Translations under genes and position numbers: made by a program | From: Condylostoma magnum | Lineage: Eukaryota; Ciliophora; Heterotrichea; Heterotrichida; Condylostomatidae | DNA length: 27,966 nt | Direction: 5' to 3' | Assembly: GCA_920105805.1 (NCBI GenBank) | Contig: CAKKTI010000293.1 | Span: 1-27,966 of the forward strand | In this document: positions 10,123 through 21,018 of the stretch, piece by piece | Layout of the letters: each line of letters begins with the position of its first letter | How positions within the stretch are numbered: position 1 is the stretch's first letter | The notes under the pieces: generated by a model | Databases searched by the model: none | What the model was told of the DNA's origin: nothing | The model's input: only the letters and a program-made list of their open reading frames with translations

Positions 10123-13100
10123 TCATGATAAATGAAAGGTCTCACTACCCTCGGTAATAGCATATTTAAGTCTTCTTGATAAAACTTCACTGGAGGAATA
10201 ATCAGGTAACTTTAAATAATTCTAGCATGTCATAGCAGACGGTAACAAAAGGTCATTAGCAACATTTCTATCAGGATCTTTTCTAACAACAGTTAACGGG
10301 GGATTCAGTGATTAAAACCCACCTACAGGCAGTCTTGGTGACCCAGTAACAAATTAAAGGAACTATCGTCTTTCATGTGTATCAAATTTACAGATTTAAG
10401 CTATTAGCTCGTTATATGCACTTGACTGCTTAGTGTACCCATGGTCTGGGATTATGGCTTCTTGTAGTTACTCTAGCTCCCATACTTCATCCTGTGTACC
10501 ACATATAATATTCTCAAGCTCTACATCAGAAAACATTTTTAATGTGTTTATGTCTAAAAGCTTATTGAATCCTTTATAAAATGCATTGGCTTATGGGAAC
10601 TAAGCTAAGGTAAATTCAGTTATAAGATGCAGATATTCCTACAGATTGTCTAAAGTTACATAAATGTTTTTACCATTGGCCTTAAGCTCTATATCATAGC
10701 CCGGTAAGACGAAGGTTAATGATAAATCTTCAATTTGGACTCCTTTGTAACGGAGATTCTGTATTTGCTTTGTTTTTTGTGCACTGTCTGATTCAAGAAT
10801 TGTTTTGTATCTGTGTTGTATTTGGTAGAGATCTATAACTGTTCTTCCTAAGGATTGGTCAACTGTTAAAATATCATTTATAGTTAAAGCACGTCCTAAT
10901 ACCAGCTTTCAGAATACACTGGAAATTGGAACATCTATTTACCGTTGGTCTAATAAGGCTTTGGCTGTGAATTTTCCTATGAAGGTAAAGTAGTCCAGTA
11001 CATTTTCAAGATTGTTATATATTGGGGCAGGGAATAGTCCGAAATCATCGGAGCTACGTCATATTGGAAGCTTACGGATCTCCCTGCTTACCAGTGTATA
11101 GAACTCTAGTGTAGGGCCTAACCCTGTACCAACTTCATTCTGATATCCAAACTCAATGACTCCAAACTTCATTAAAGATGTATTGGATAAGATTTTAACT
11201 GCTGACTCTAAGATCTAATCTCTGGGAATTTCAGCCTTTTACTTAAGCATCTTTATGTTAAATTTGTACCCTTTTAGTTTACCTGCGTAGTAATAAAGTC
11301 CTCTGGAGCCAGTAAGGGCTAGGGAATGATACAGATCTGCTCTTAATGGAAAATTGAATAGAAAAGGAGCTCCAAAAGTCAGCTTTCTAGTTCATTCTGG
11401 GGCAGTTCTTCCTGTCATAGCCATCATATCACCGATTTACTTAGAGAGCAAGGCTGATAGTTTGTGGCTATGGAACAGACCATCCTTTATTTATAAACTG
11501 GCATTGCAGTCTACATTAGGGTAATATATAGACTCATCACTAAATAATCTCCTTGAATTTTTACATAATAGATTAATCAGTTTTAGTAGGGTTAGAATTG
11601 GGTACACACTTTCCTAATGATCGATCCCTATTTGACTAGATTCCTGTATAAAATATTAGACCTAATCAGGAATTTCTGTTAAAATAGAACAAGGTCGTAG
11701 TTGTTAAGATTAACTAGGAGTAAAGGTAAAATCGATATTAATAACATTCTCCCTATTTTCTCCAGCCTTATGCAAAATTTCAAACATTGTGCTTTTCCTA
11801 TCAATTTCTATATTTTTGTGCATTAATTTGACTGAGTAGTTCTCATCAATAATCCTACTATCCTTCCTTTACATAAACTCTATTTACAATACGGTGTCAG
11901 ACACCTCATCCTCCTCTTCCTATTCAAATACTTCTCTTTCTCTACTCTTCTAGGTTAAAATTTCCTTTAATAACTCCTCGTTTTCATTAGGATTAATACC
12001 TAACTCAGATAAGGTTGAAAGTAAATTTGAATTATTGCTAAACATCTACTGCATTATAAGACTTTATCTTACCATTGATAAATGTCCTTGATTAACCCCT
12101 CTAATCTCCCCAGCTGTCCTCTCAAAGGAAGATCGCAATAAATTAAGCTCTTCCTCTGATTTAACCCTTACCAATCCATCCATAAGTAAATCCAGGCTTT
12201 GATACAGCTCAATTTACATATTAAAAGACTCAAGGCTTTAAAACATGTAGTTTTTTGTTTCTAGATCCTACGATACCTCTATGAACTGACTGTAATCTAT
12301 AGGAATGTAGTTTAGTTTAACCCTAGCTCTATTTATTAAATTCCTAATACCATAGAAGTAGTTAGAAGTGCCACTACCACTCTCGTATAGTAAAATACTG
12401 AACTGTTGGACATATCTTATACTAGAAATGAGTAGACCTATTAAATTCGCCATGTATGTATTAGACATATTATCATGACTCATCATCTTGTTGTAAAAAC
12501 TGTTCCATCTCAGCAGAATACTTAAAGCCCTGTCATCCCCTATACTCTTCTTTTGTACATCATAAGTAAGCCAACGCCACAGGGCATTAATTATACCAGA
12601 GCTAAAAAACTCATGAATTGTCAGTTTCTAATCTTACAGCATTTGGCATAACCCATCCAGTACATTTTCACTTTCACTGTAGAATTAATTCACAACAGTT
12701 TTTAACTCATTAGCTTATAGGAAAAACTTAGGATTGTCTACAGTTTTTGCTCTTTGTAGAATATCAGCGGCATAGCTGTTGATTTGGTTTATTGTTTGTT
12801 CCTTAGGGTCAGGTATGCTAGTAGGAACGCTTTGGCCTCTTTTTAATTCAATGGTCATTTCCTCTTCTTTGCCCTCAGGACTGTCTTCTTGCAATTACTA
12901 TAGAAAGATCCTATCTATTTCCTTTTTAGATCTTATGTACCCCATTAATTAAGTTAGTTGACTAGGATTTNNNNNNNNNNNNNNNNNNNNNNNNNNNNNN
13001 NNNNNNNNNNNNNNNNNNNNNNNNNNNNNNNNNNNNNNNNNNNNNNNNNNNNNNNNNNNNNNNNNNNNNNCCCTCAGGACTGTCTTCTTGCAATTACTAT

Positions 13101-14659
13101 AGAAAGATCCTATCTATTTCCTTTTTAGATCTTATGTACCCCATTAATTAAGTTAGTTGACTAGGATTTTATCGTAGATTTGAGTGCTATAGGAGAGATT
13201 TCAGGCTGTTTAGGTCAGTTCTAGAGTTCTTAACTAGTTCTGCTATGTTCTTTTAAGGAAAATTAAGGCTTTGTATATACTCAGGCTGTAATAGTACTTC
13301 AATTCTGCTAATAACACCTTCTCTTACGAACTTTTCAGCAACTAAGGAAGAGTCCCTTTCATATAACTGCAAAACAATACTCAAAGCTTACTTTACAGCC
13401 TCACTGTCCTTACATCCTAACAACTCAGCTATAAAAGTAGCCAGATTACTCGTATTTACATATGTCTATAGAAACTCTTCATTTGACGCTGTTAAAATTC
13501 TATCGAATATATCTAAAATCAAAGATCTTAAGTCTTTATTAACATATCTCTCGTACAAAGTGATAATTTGAGGTAATATAAACTCCCCTAGAGACCACAA
13601 CAATTAAGGAGTTTCTTTAAAAATTTGCACCTTTTCCATATTAGCCTCTCCCTGCCCTTCCTTAGTGGGCAACAACGCACAAAGTAGCTCTAATGCTTCA
13701 AAAAACGTGTTATTCATGCTTCCGTCTTCTGATATATTAGTAGTGTCTAGTACTTATCTCAGCATTGAACTAGCTCCGAGGTTTAGAAAGCAAAGTACTA
13801 CACTGGAAGAATACTCACACAGTATTTTCAGTATTGGGTAAATTTTAGCAACTTGATTCCCAATCTGATTACTCAGTTCCACTAAATTAGCCACTAACCC
13901 TTACTCGTTCAATATATCAGCATTTCTTTTCATCATATCAGGCTCTCCTCCACTCAGTCTAAGAAAACTATGAGCCAAACTATAAAAGATATCAATAGCC
14001 TGCTGGTTCGTCTTAACACTATCTGCTCCTCTGTACTGAATCATCGATACTAGCAAGGGGAGACAAGGCACAATATAATCATGGAACAGCTCATCTGAGC
14101 TGTACTACTATGCAATTACATTGACAAATCCTAGCATTCTATACTGAACCTGTGTTTCAAAGAAATCTAACATGCTTATCACTGATCCTAAAGCCCCTTC
14201 AGCCAAAATCGCCTCGGAATGCTCGTAGGATAGTCTTTCCAGTACTTTTACAGCGTGCTCGGCCATGTCTATAAACTCCATATTGGATAACTTCCTGCAT
14301 ATAGCACCAATACCACCATTAGCAGCTATCGGGGCCGATACATTAGGCACTGCGTCTATTAAATGAGTCAGGGAAATCAGTGCATAGTAAGGAATATCGG
14401 GAATCATATCCTTTTGTAAACACTCTACCAAAGACTCAAGCAGAGGGTTTAAAGGAAGGCTTGAAAAACTATCATCTGGAGCAATTGCAAGACTCATTGA
14501 AAGTTAGCAGACTCCTCGCATGCATTCCATTATGTCCTCTGAATTCATTAGTTCTATGTATTCTTGTACTGATTCTGGAAAGCTACGGGATTCACCATCA
14601 TGCATTCCTTCATGTTGTCCTGGAAAATCGAGTTAAGTATCGTAAAATCCGTCATACAT
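10123..14659 (-). CDS. TRIP12: TRIP12/UPL3/UFD4-type HECT E3 ubiquitin ligase
   Basis: About 1,445 residues once the false gap is collapsed. It transfers ubiquitin through a thioester on a HECT Cys. N-terminal ARM-type helical repeats (~55-250; e.g. ALISLTHLIDAVPN and MLDFFETQVQ) match the TRIP12 family closely. The C-terminal HECT domain (~1040-1445) contains WRSSDDFGLFPAP, PDHGYT, QFVTGSPRLPVGGF and the catalytic SAMTCQNYLKLPDYSS. The active Cys is codon 10225-10227, 34 residues from the end, the usual place. The protein ends in FHLS, as is normal. TGA encodes a Trp expected in this family at 11059-11061 and another Trp at 10909-10911, yet TGA (10123-10125) is also the true stop. Family members in animals and plants are nearer 1,900-2,000 residues. 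Start: ATG in CTTAAAATG at 14659, divergent from the taxilin gene. Targets here are unknown; the family acts in ubiquitin-fusion degradation. Confidence 0.96.
12872..12970. repeat. 99-bp left copy flanking the assembly gap
   Basis: This 99-bp segment is identical to 13071-13169 across the N run. It is coding sequence of the HECT ligase and is duplicated only because two overlapping contigs were placed end to end. Confidence 0.95.
12971..13070. other. Assembly gap of exactly 100 N (false gap)
   Basis: Exactly 100 undetermined bases lie between two identical 99-bp flanks. Merging the flanks removes 199 nt, and the HECT reading frame on the two sides then becomes one frame (it is displaced by one base as written). 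So there is no missing sequence; the round 100 N is a placeholder. Confidence 0.95.
13071..13169. repeat. 99-bp right copy flanking the assembly gap
   Basis: Exact copy of 12872-12970; see that entry. The sequence continues uniquely from 13170 on. Confidence 0.95.
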
Positions 14660-14881
14660 TTTAAGAAAATATTATTAAGGAAAAGAGTAGGAAGATTGAG
14701 AACTGTGGTAATTATGAGTACAGAGTTTACTTAGACTATCAGAACGTTTCGGTCTTATAGTAAAATTTTAGTATGCCAAATTAAGAAGTTTATATAGATT
14801 TTAAATATGCGTAAAAGCTGCATTTTCATACAGGAAACAAATTTCAGTATATTTAATAACAGCAATCATAAATATTTTAAA
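14660..14881. promoter_or_regulatory. 222-bp divergent intergenic region
   Basis: This region lies between the ATGs of the HECT ligase (minus) and taxilin (plus). It is AT-rich with no recognisable protein or RNA. It presumably carries both promoters, but no defined motif could be picked out. Confidence 0.4.
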
Positions 14882-15838
14882 ATGGAAGGTCTTTAAGCTT
14901 ATATAGATTCAATAATACAAAATCAGCAAGATAGCCTCGAGCAAGAAGGCCTAATCGGTAGTATTTACTTAGAAACACATTTGCAAAACATAATTCAACA
15001 AGCTGAAGAAATAAAAAGCTCAAATGACCCAGAACCATAGAAATCCGAACAAATATACAAACTTCTTTCCTAATCAATCATATGCAACAAGAAGCTAGAA
15101 ATCCAACTTCTTAATTACCGTCGTGATCTATCTCAAATAAACAGAGACAAAAATCAATACTACAATGATCTCCTAAATGAGCGCGAAGTAAAAGAGAAGT
15201 ACAGTTCTTTATGCAGGGAGTATAATCAGCAGAACAAAAGCTTAGAACTTAAAAGTAAACAAGTAATAGACGATGAAACCAAGAAAACTAATCAAATGCA
15301 GGAAAGCTTTTAGAAGACTATTAATGATGTTACCTAAAAACTAGAGGAAGACTCGAAAGAAAGTGATGAGATTGAAGCATAGAATAAAGAGTAAGTTATA
15401 TACAGCTTTTAAGAGAAGATGGAAGCCCTGGAGAGCTAAGCTCAGCTAAGAGACTAGTAATATGAGCAGGTAATTTTATAAAAGAATCTAGAGATAAAGT
15501 ACAGTTAAGGATAATTAGCGTAGAAGTTGGGGAATGAGGATAATCTAGAAGAGTAGTTGTAAATGTATAAGGATAGATTCGAGGAGTTTTAAGACACTCT
15601 TGAAAAAAGTTCTTCTACTATTGACAATTTTAAGCAGGAGTCTGAGACGTTATAATAGAAAATTGACGAGCTAGATGCTTAGAATAAGGAGTTATAAGGT
15701 TTAGCTGATCAATACGACGTTTAAGTGCTGAGAAAAATGACAGAAAGAGATGAGTTAAAGCAACAAATGGAATCATTAGGTAAAAAGAGAGATGAATTGA
15801 AGGATCAGTGCAGAAAAGCTATGCAAAGCAAAAAATAG
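14882..15838 (+). CDS. TXLN: Taxilin-family coiled-coil protein
   Basis: About 318 residues, almost entirely heptad coiled coil. Two stretches identify taxilin: YSSLCREYNQQNKSL (family: LCRELQ..NK) and LEEQLQMYKDRFEEFQDTL followed by KSSSTIDNFKQE (family: LY.EKFEEFQ.TL.KS...F..FK.E). Taxilins bind syntaxins and the nascent-polypeptide-associated complex and are linked to vesicle traffic. The start is ATG in TTTAAAATGG. The stop is placed at TAG 15836-15838 after QSKKQ-type basic residues; a TAA follows at 15845. A UAR stop is required, because in this frame no TGA occurs until well inside the next gene. It heads a run of five plus-strand genes, 92 nt before the next ATG. Animal taxilins are longer (about 400-680 residues), so the flanking tails are short here. 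Confidence 0.88.
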
Positions 15839-15930
15839 GATATTTAATATAAAAGATTTATATACATGTAGGTTAAACAATTCTAGCTGTATACTTAGAA
15901 TATACACTGCTTCATCTTAGTCACAATAAA

Positions 15931-16269
15931 ATGGAAGAAAAACCTTAAATAACCCAAAGTCGTAAAACAGCAGAGTTAAAACTATTGCAGAAACTAACAC
16001 CAACGGATTATTAACTAGACTTTTCCTAGGATCTCACAGATATATAAGTAAAAGTCCCTCTTTTTGATAGCACTGTAATTTTTTACATTCGCACACCAGA
16101 AAGATACCCATTTCTCCCTCCTTCTGTAAGAATGCAGCTGCCAGATACACTTGATACTCTTTCAGATTTCAACGATAGAATTGATCTATTAGAAAGTGCA
16201 ATAGGGGAAACTTGAGTACCTGCTGTGAATCTATCTACACTTATAGAGTCATTAGTTAGATTTGCCTAG
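15931..16269 (+). CDS. Small protein resembling a ubiquitin-conjugating (E2/UBC) fold without catalytic Cys
   Basis: About 112 residues starting at ATG in ATAAAATGG. The pattern is E2-like: an N-terminal helix (KTAELKLLQKL), then strands with RTPERYPFLPPSVRM, which matches the UBC signature P..YPF.PP.V, and finally TWVPAVNLSTLIESLV, matching the W.P...L..LL helix. The HPN motif and catalytic Cys are absent, so it would be a non-catalytic variant, as in UEV or RWD proteins. The Trp before VPAV is TGA. The stop is taken as TAG 16267-16269. The frame is the same as ALG6, so reading that TAG as Gln would give a single E2-like/ALG6 fusion. Fold assignment is by pattern only. Confidence 0.6.
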
Positions 16270-16311
16270 AAGAATATAAAGAAGAAAAGAGTTACTTGGT
16301 TGCCTTCTAAA

Positions 16312-17820
16312 ATGCTAGTAGTGGTTTTGATAAGTATTATAGTAAGATTGACAGTGGCTACTGGAGATTACTCTGGGTATAATACTCCTCCTAAATATGG
16401 AGACTATGAGGCTTAAAGACATTGAATGGAAATTACTTTGAACATTTCTCCTGATAGATGGTATAAGGACAGTGAGAGTAATGATCTGTAGTACTGGGGA
16501 TTAGACTACCCGCCCTTGACTGCTTATCATTCTTTTATAATGGGAGCTATTTCATATATAATTGAACCAGACTCAGTGGAACTAGATAAATCACGAGGAT
16601 ATGAAACCACCTCACATAAATTCATCATGAGAACAACGGTGTTAATTTCAGATCTGTTGATCTTCTTTACATCAATCCTTTACTTCTACCAATCCTACTT
16701 CAATGGCCTAAGAAACGAGCACAAAAGTATAGGAATTTTAATCGCTTTAACAGTGCCAGGATTTCTCCTAATAGACCACGGACACTTCCAATACAACTGT
16801 GTGATGCTTGGCCTTAGTTTATATGCAATAACTTTAGGAATGAATGACCGAATAGGCTTGGGAAGTATTTTGTTTGCCTTGGCTCTCAACTATAAACAAA
16901 TGTCTTTATACTATTCCCTTCCCATGGCGTTGTTTTATTTAAGGCAGTCATGGCACATAGCAGTGAAATCAAGTCGTAATTTTCCAGTTGATAAAAGAAT
17001 CTTTATACTTTGGGCTGAGTTTGGGACAATAGTGCTTAATGGAGTTGCGTTGTTCTTCTTTACAACCATTGTGCTGTGGTGGCCCTATATTTCCAGTGTG
17101 CGAGAAATATACAGAGTAATTCAGCGTATTTTTCCATTTAATAGAGGAATTTTCGAAGATAAAGTTGCTACTTTTTGGTGTATGTTGTCAACTGTTATAA
17201 AAATACGTGATATTGTTCCTACTTAGTACTTGGCTATTCTATCAGCTGTTCTGACATTAGTGGTATCACTGCCCTCGCTGTATAGACTTTGGTACGGAGA
17301 TGGAAGAACTTTTTAGTTTATGTGCAGCCTTTGCTGCACTTCCTTAGCTTTTTTCTTGTTCTCGTTTCATGTACATGAAAAGACTATTTTATTACCTCTT
17401 TTACCCCTAGTACTACTGTATGTATATGAAGATCCTAGAAAAATGACAGCTACTGTGCTAGTATCAACCTTTAGTATGTTTCCATTACTAATCAAAGATA
17501 ACTTACGATAATAGTACTTTGTACTGCAATTCTGTTTCTTCATGGTAGGATATGAATGGGCCTAGCATATAAAAGAGTATTCTAAAAAGGGTAATTTTAT
17601 TGATTACATATGGATAATTGGAGCTTTATGCATACACATCTTAGAATTTGTAGTTAAAAGTGAGACTTATCCATATTTATTTGATCTAATAGTAGCCGCG
17701 TATTCCTTTACATTTTTTACTTACTTACTCATCCACACCACATTACTCCAGTTCAAACATAACACAAGGGAGGTGTATTACCGCGAGCCAAACCTTAGAA
17801 CTAAGTTTAAAGAAACGTGA
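16312..17820 (+). CDS. ALG6: ALG6, dolichyl-P-Glc:Man9GlcNAc2-PP-dolichol alpha-1,3-glucosyltransferase
   Basis: About 502 residues, close to human ALG6 (507). It adds the first glucose to the lipid-linked N-glycan precursor in the ER, using dolichyl-phosphate-glucose. It is a multi-spanning membrane protein of the GT-C class. Conserved blocks include [80 protein letters not shown] and [11 protein letters not shown]. The genetic code is visible in one motif: in EAQRHW the Gln is TAA (16414) and the Trp is TGA (16423); Gln of LQYWG is TAG (16489). The start ATG is in CTAAAATGC and gives the expected N-terminus just before the first membrane helix. The stop is TGA 17818-17820, 13 nt before the next ATG. 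Confidence 0.97.
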
Positions 17821-17833
17821 GTTAGTAATTAAA

Positions 17834-18568
17834 ATGTGGAGAGCTTTGTCTAGAAGGTGTTTCAGTGATATTAGATCTCTCATTGAAATAAACACTTACA
17901 CAAATCTTCCGCAGTTGCCTGAGGACGACCCAGATTCAAAAATTTAGGATGTGACTGGATTTTTTTAGTTTAATTTAGAAAATTGCTAAGAACATATAAA
18001 AGTTCCAGGCAGACCCTTGATTAGAAAGAATGATTTTTAAAAGTATATACTGCTGACTAAGGATGAGGAGGATTGTGATGGAATGTTATAAGCCTTCTGG
18101 ACATACTGCGGCCATCGGAGATGGCCTTAAAAGGATTATATTCAAATGATGGTGCAATAGCTTTTGAACTGTAATTAAGCTCTAAAGGCAGTTGTGGTAA
18201 TTTGTATACAGATGTTTTAGTATAACTGGAGACTCCTGTTTTATCCTGATGAATAAATTACCCATTAATTTCTTTTTTAATTGCATGAGCAGGAGTAGTG
18301 GGGTGTTATTGTTGATGTTTTTTAACATATATAAGAAATCAAGTTTATTGAGAAGACTGAGCCAATGTATCTAATAGCACTTCATGCATGCTCTCAGATT
18401 CAAGACAACAAGAACGGATTTACTGTAAGTTTTATGCAGATTTTATAGAACGCTGGAAGTGTTTTGACCTAGGAGTCTAAGGTAATTGCAGATTCTTACA
18501 ATTTTAAAGAAGAAGATACCAGTGATGATACTTCGAGTGATTCTTCAAGTGATGAGGAAAAAGCTTAG
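17834..18568 (+). CDS. Putative mitochondrial helical-repeat protein with acidic Ser-rich tail
   Basis: About 244 residues from ATG in ATTAAAATGTGG. The N-terminus MWRALSRRCFSDIRSL is Arg-rich and amphipathic with an RCF-S site, typical of a mitochondrial presequence. The middle (~75-215) is made of helices with Trp, Cys and hydrophobic spacing like TPR or PPR units (QEQWGVIVDVFQHIQ; PMYLIALHACSQIQ). The C-terminus is EEDTSDDTSSDSSSDEE, a strong casein-kinase-2 type tail. All four Trp codons in it are TGG. The stop is taken as TAG 18566-18568; a TAA follows at 18572-18574, one base before the ATG of the next gene. If only TGA could stop, the frame would run to a TGA-TGA at 18635, inside the next gene. 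Function unknown. Confidence 0.72.
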
Positions 18569-18575
18569 ATATAAA

Positions 18576-18959
18576 ATGGAACCTAAAGAAGCTACTAGTA
18601 TCTCTGTAATTTTGTCACAAATGGTTTCTAGTTATGATGAGCAGGTGTAAATTGTGTTGTATGAGATATACGATAAGTATTTACAGTCTATTATCAAAAA
18701 GGCAAAGCAATTATCTGATAAAAGGCAAAGAGATACCATTGCACTATGTGATATAAAAGCAGCTGTAACAGTTAAGAATAATAGTCAGAATGCTTCATTG
18801 GAGGAAATTGAAAATTTAATAGATATTTCCAAGGAGTACAATAAAGTACGTATATCTGATATTAGTAATCCGGAGCTCCCTGTACCATTAGAAGACAATT
18901 CTACTATGAATACTAATATGCAAGTAATATATAGCAAAGAGTTTGACCTTGATCTTTGA
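18576..18959 (+). CDS. TAF9: TAF9-like histone-fold protein (TFIID/SAGA subunit)
   Basis: About 127 residues. A histone fold (~5-80) is suggested by ISVILSQMVSSYDEQVQIVL, LYEIYDKYLQSIIKKAKQLS and KRQRDTIALCDIKAAV. This follows the TAF9 layout of helix-strand-helix ending in DI+.A. A conserved-region-like tail LPVPLEDNSTMNTNMQV resembles the TAF9 LP..... L...N motif. TAF9 pairs with TAF6 in TFIID and SAGA for transcription start. The start is ATG in ATAAAATGG; the stop is TGA 18957-18959, one base from the TGA that ends the convergent tectonic gene. Another histone-fold factor (a CENP or NF-Y-like protein) is possible; the family call is moderately sure, the fold fairly sure. Confidence 0.68.
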
Positions 18960-18960
18960 T

Positions 18961-20613
18961 TCATAATAATGCTAATATTAAAAAAACTAAATTAGGAGTT
19001 GAAAAATTAGCTCCGCTAATTTTAAGCGGGTATAAAACATCGTCTTTTAGCATTGGAATGTAGTTGTTTTCATTTACATGATAAAAGTCCTGGTCTTCGT
19101 CGTATAAAATGTAATTAAACACTACAGAATTGAAAAACTTTTATTGATTTTACGTCTGTCTGTACATATAAGTTCATTTTGTGTTTTATTTAAAGTACCG
19201 GTTGACCTTTAATATTCTCGATTGTGGATTTTAAATTGAACCTATTTTTGTATAATAAATATCATAGATTAGTAAATTAGGAATAGTACATGTTATCTCC
19301 TCGTTATTTCATTCTGGGGTAAATCCTGTCATATCACTTTCAATTTAAACCCAATCTTCTTTATTAGTAAATTCAACATCTCCAAAAATTCCAACTTAAG
19401 TGATTTAGTTATGTCAGTCAAATATTAGCCTACTTTTATTACTGTCATTGCATGAATTTTGTAGTTAATCTAAATTAAATCCTTCATAGCACTAAAACAG
19501 TAAATTTTCTCCAAAATTGACAACAGGTCCTAGATTATTATCAATAGATGCACATTGCCCCAAGTAGTTAATTCCTTGTAATTAAAAGCTTTAATTAAAT
19601 TCAGTATCAGTCGCCATAAATACAGGCTTTCCAGTTATGTATCCAGGATTACCAGATCTTTCAAAATAATCTTCACTAGTATAAAATTTTACAGAAAATC
19701 TTTATTTAACAGAGCAGGATTATACATCAGACAATACTAAATCAACCTAGACTTTAGTAATTCCATCCTGTTCTTAGTTTGTAAATATTTTATAATGGGC
19801 TTCCACAACACCATTTTAACAAGAACATCCAGATCCTTGTAAAGCTAAATCATTTACAGTTTGATATTATCCTGTAACTTGACTTACTTTCAGCACATTT
19901 CCTATTGTAATTTCCACCGTTGTATCCAGCCCTGGCTTCTCATATAATCGAATTTGATTAGAAAACATTTGTGAGTCTAAGTATAAATTGCAGCCTTATG
20001 AAACAGTATATGAAGTAATGCAATTCCTCTCATATTAATTGACCATTCACCTTACAGGATTATTTCTTATACATTGGCCAAATGAATCTGAAGTTGGTGT
20101 ATAAAAATCACCTTTGTAGGATCCAGAATACAATACCTATACTTTATCATTGAACACATATCTAGTTCTTTCTATTGGAATCGTAGAATTATAAAGATAA
20201 TCCGAGTACTCTATACTCTCAAAGATCCTATCATCAATTTACCCCTAATCCCCACTATCTACTAAATCATGATACTTAATAAAAGAACTATCGTTGTCAA
20301 TTTAAACACAAATCTATGAGTTATCAAAAGATGAAGCAGATTTCATTCCTCTTCTAGAATTTTCCATATAAAACTCCTCATCACTAATACAATAATTTCT
20401 TCCGTACTGAGAAAGTCTTGATGGTAGGCATTGGTAATTATCCTCATCTTCCCAGTAATCTTTTAGTGATTCTTAGCAATCATTGTCACAACAGCAGAAA
20501 GGATCACAGGAATTTTACGTAAGGTTGCAAATACAGTCTGCTGGGTCTTCATAATCCGAAATATCGTTTGACTCATCAGCCAAAGCTAGCGGTAAATAAA
20601 GTAAATAGAACAT
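18961..20613 (-). CDS. TCTN: Tectonic family protein (ciliary transition zone)
   Basis: About 550 residues. The signal peptide MFYLLYLPLALA is followed by the diagnostic Cys cluster CICNLTQNSCDPFCCCDNDC (residues 27-46), the hallmark of tectonics. Downstream are typical beta-rich segments with paired Cys (e.g. PVRWMVNQYERNCITSY, with Trp coded by TGA) and a C-terminal hydrophobic stretch NLVFLILALL that may anchor it to the membrane. Tectonics work with the MKS/B9 complex to gate membrane proteins at the base of the cilium, so the gene fits a ciliated cell. The stop is TGA (18961-18963), one base from the stop of the TAF9-like gene. The start ATG is in TTTTAAAATG. It is the last gene in a minus-strand run, 109 nt after the EF-hand gene. 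Confidence 0.92.
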
Positions 20614-20722
20614 TTTAAAAGTTTATCATGTGAAAATTAAGTATTGTGCTAATAAGTGGTGTATTCTTGTTAGTAATAGAGTATTGTTCTATTTACGAGT
20701 ACATAAACTAAGTTTAATTAAT

Positions 20723-21013
20723 TTAAGAAAGTAATTGCTCCATAATATTCCTCAAAACATTGTTAAACTCTTCTTTATTGAATTTCCCATCGTTATTTTC
20801 GTCAAATTAGTTTAATAGATTCATAATAACCTAAGTACAGTGCTCATCACTGGCTTGATCATGAGTGAATTCCTTCATTATAACAGCAATTTCCTAAGCC
20901 TCAATGTATTATGAATGATTAATATCAAGTCTATCAAAAAGCTATCTAGAAACTTAATTAAATGTGTGTTCATCTTCTAATAGGTTTCTGATCAGATTTT
21001 GGTTAAAAGACAT
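20723..21013 (-). CDS. Small EF-hand Ca2+-binding protein (copy 1)
   Basis: About 96 residues with two EF-hand loops. The first (DINHSQYIEAQE, ~29-40) is weaker; it lacks the central Gly. The second (DENNDGKFNKEE) has the canonical D-x-N-x-D-G pattern with Glu at position 12. The layout, two hands in about 100 residues, resembles half a calmodulin or centrin. It begins only 5 nt after the stop pair of the upstream EF-hand gene, which has the same length and layout but differs in sequence, suggesting an old tandem duplication. The stop is placed at TAA after MEQLLS; another TAA follows two codons later. The target protein is unknown. Confidence 0.86.
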
Positions 21014-21018
21014 AATTA

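Noticed and set aside
12872-13169. Biological direct repeat or transposon target duplication at the N run
   Set aside because: Both copies are the same HECT coding segment, the N run is exactly 100, and merging them restores the frame; an assembly artefact explains everything.
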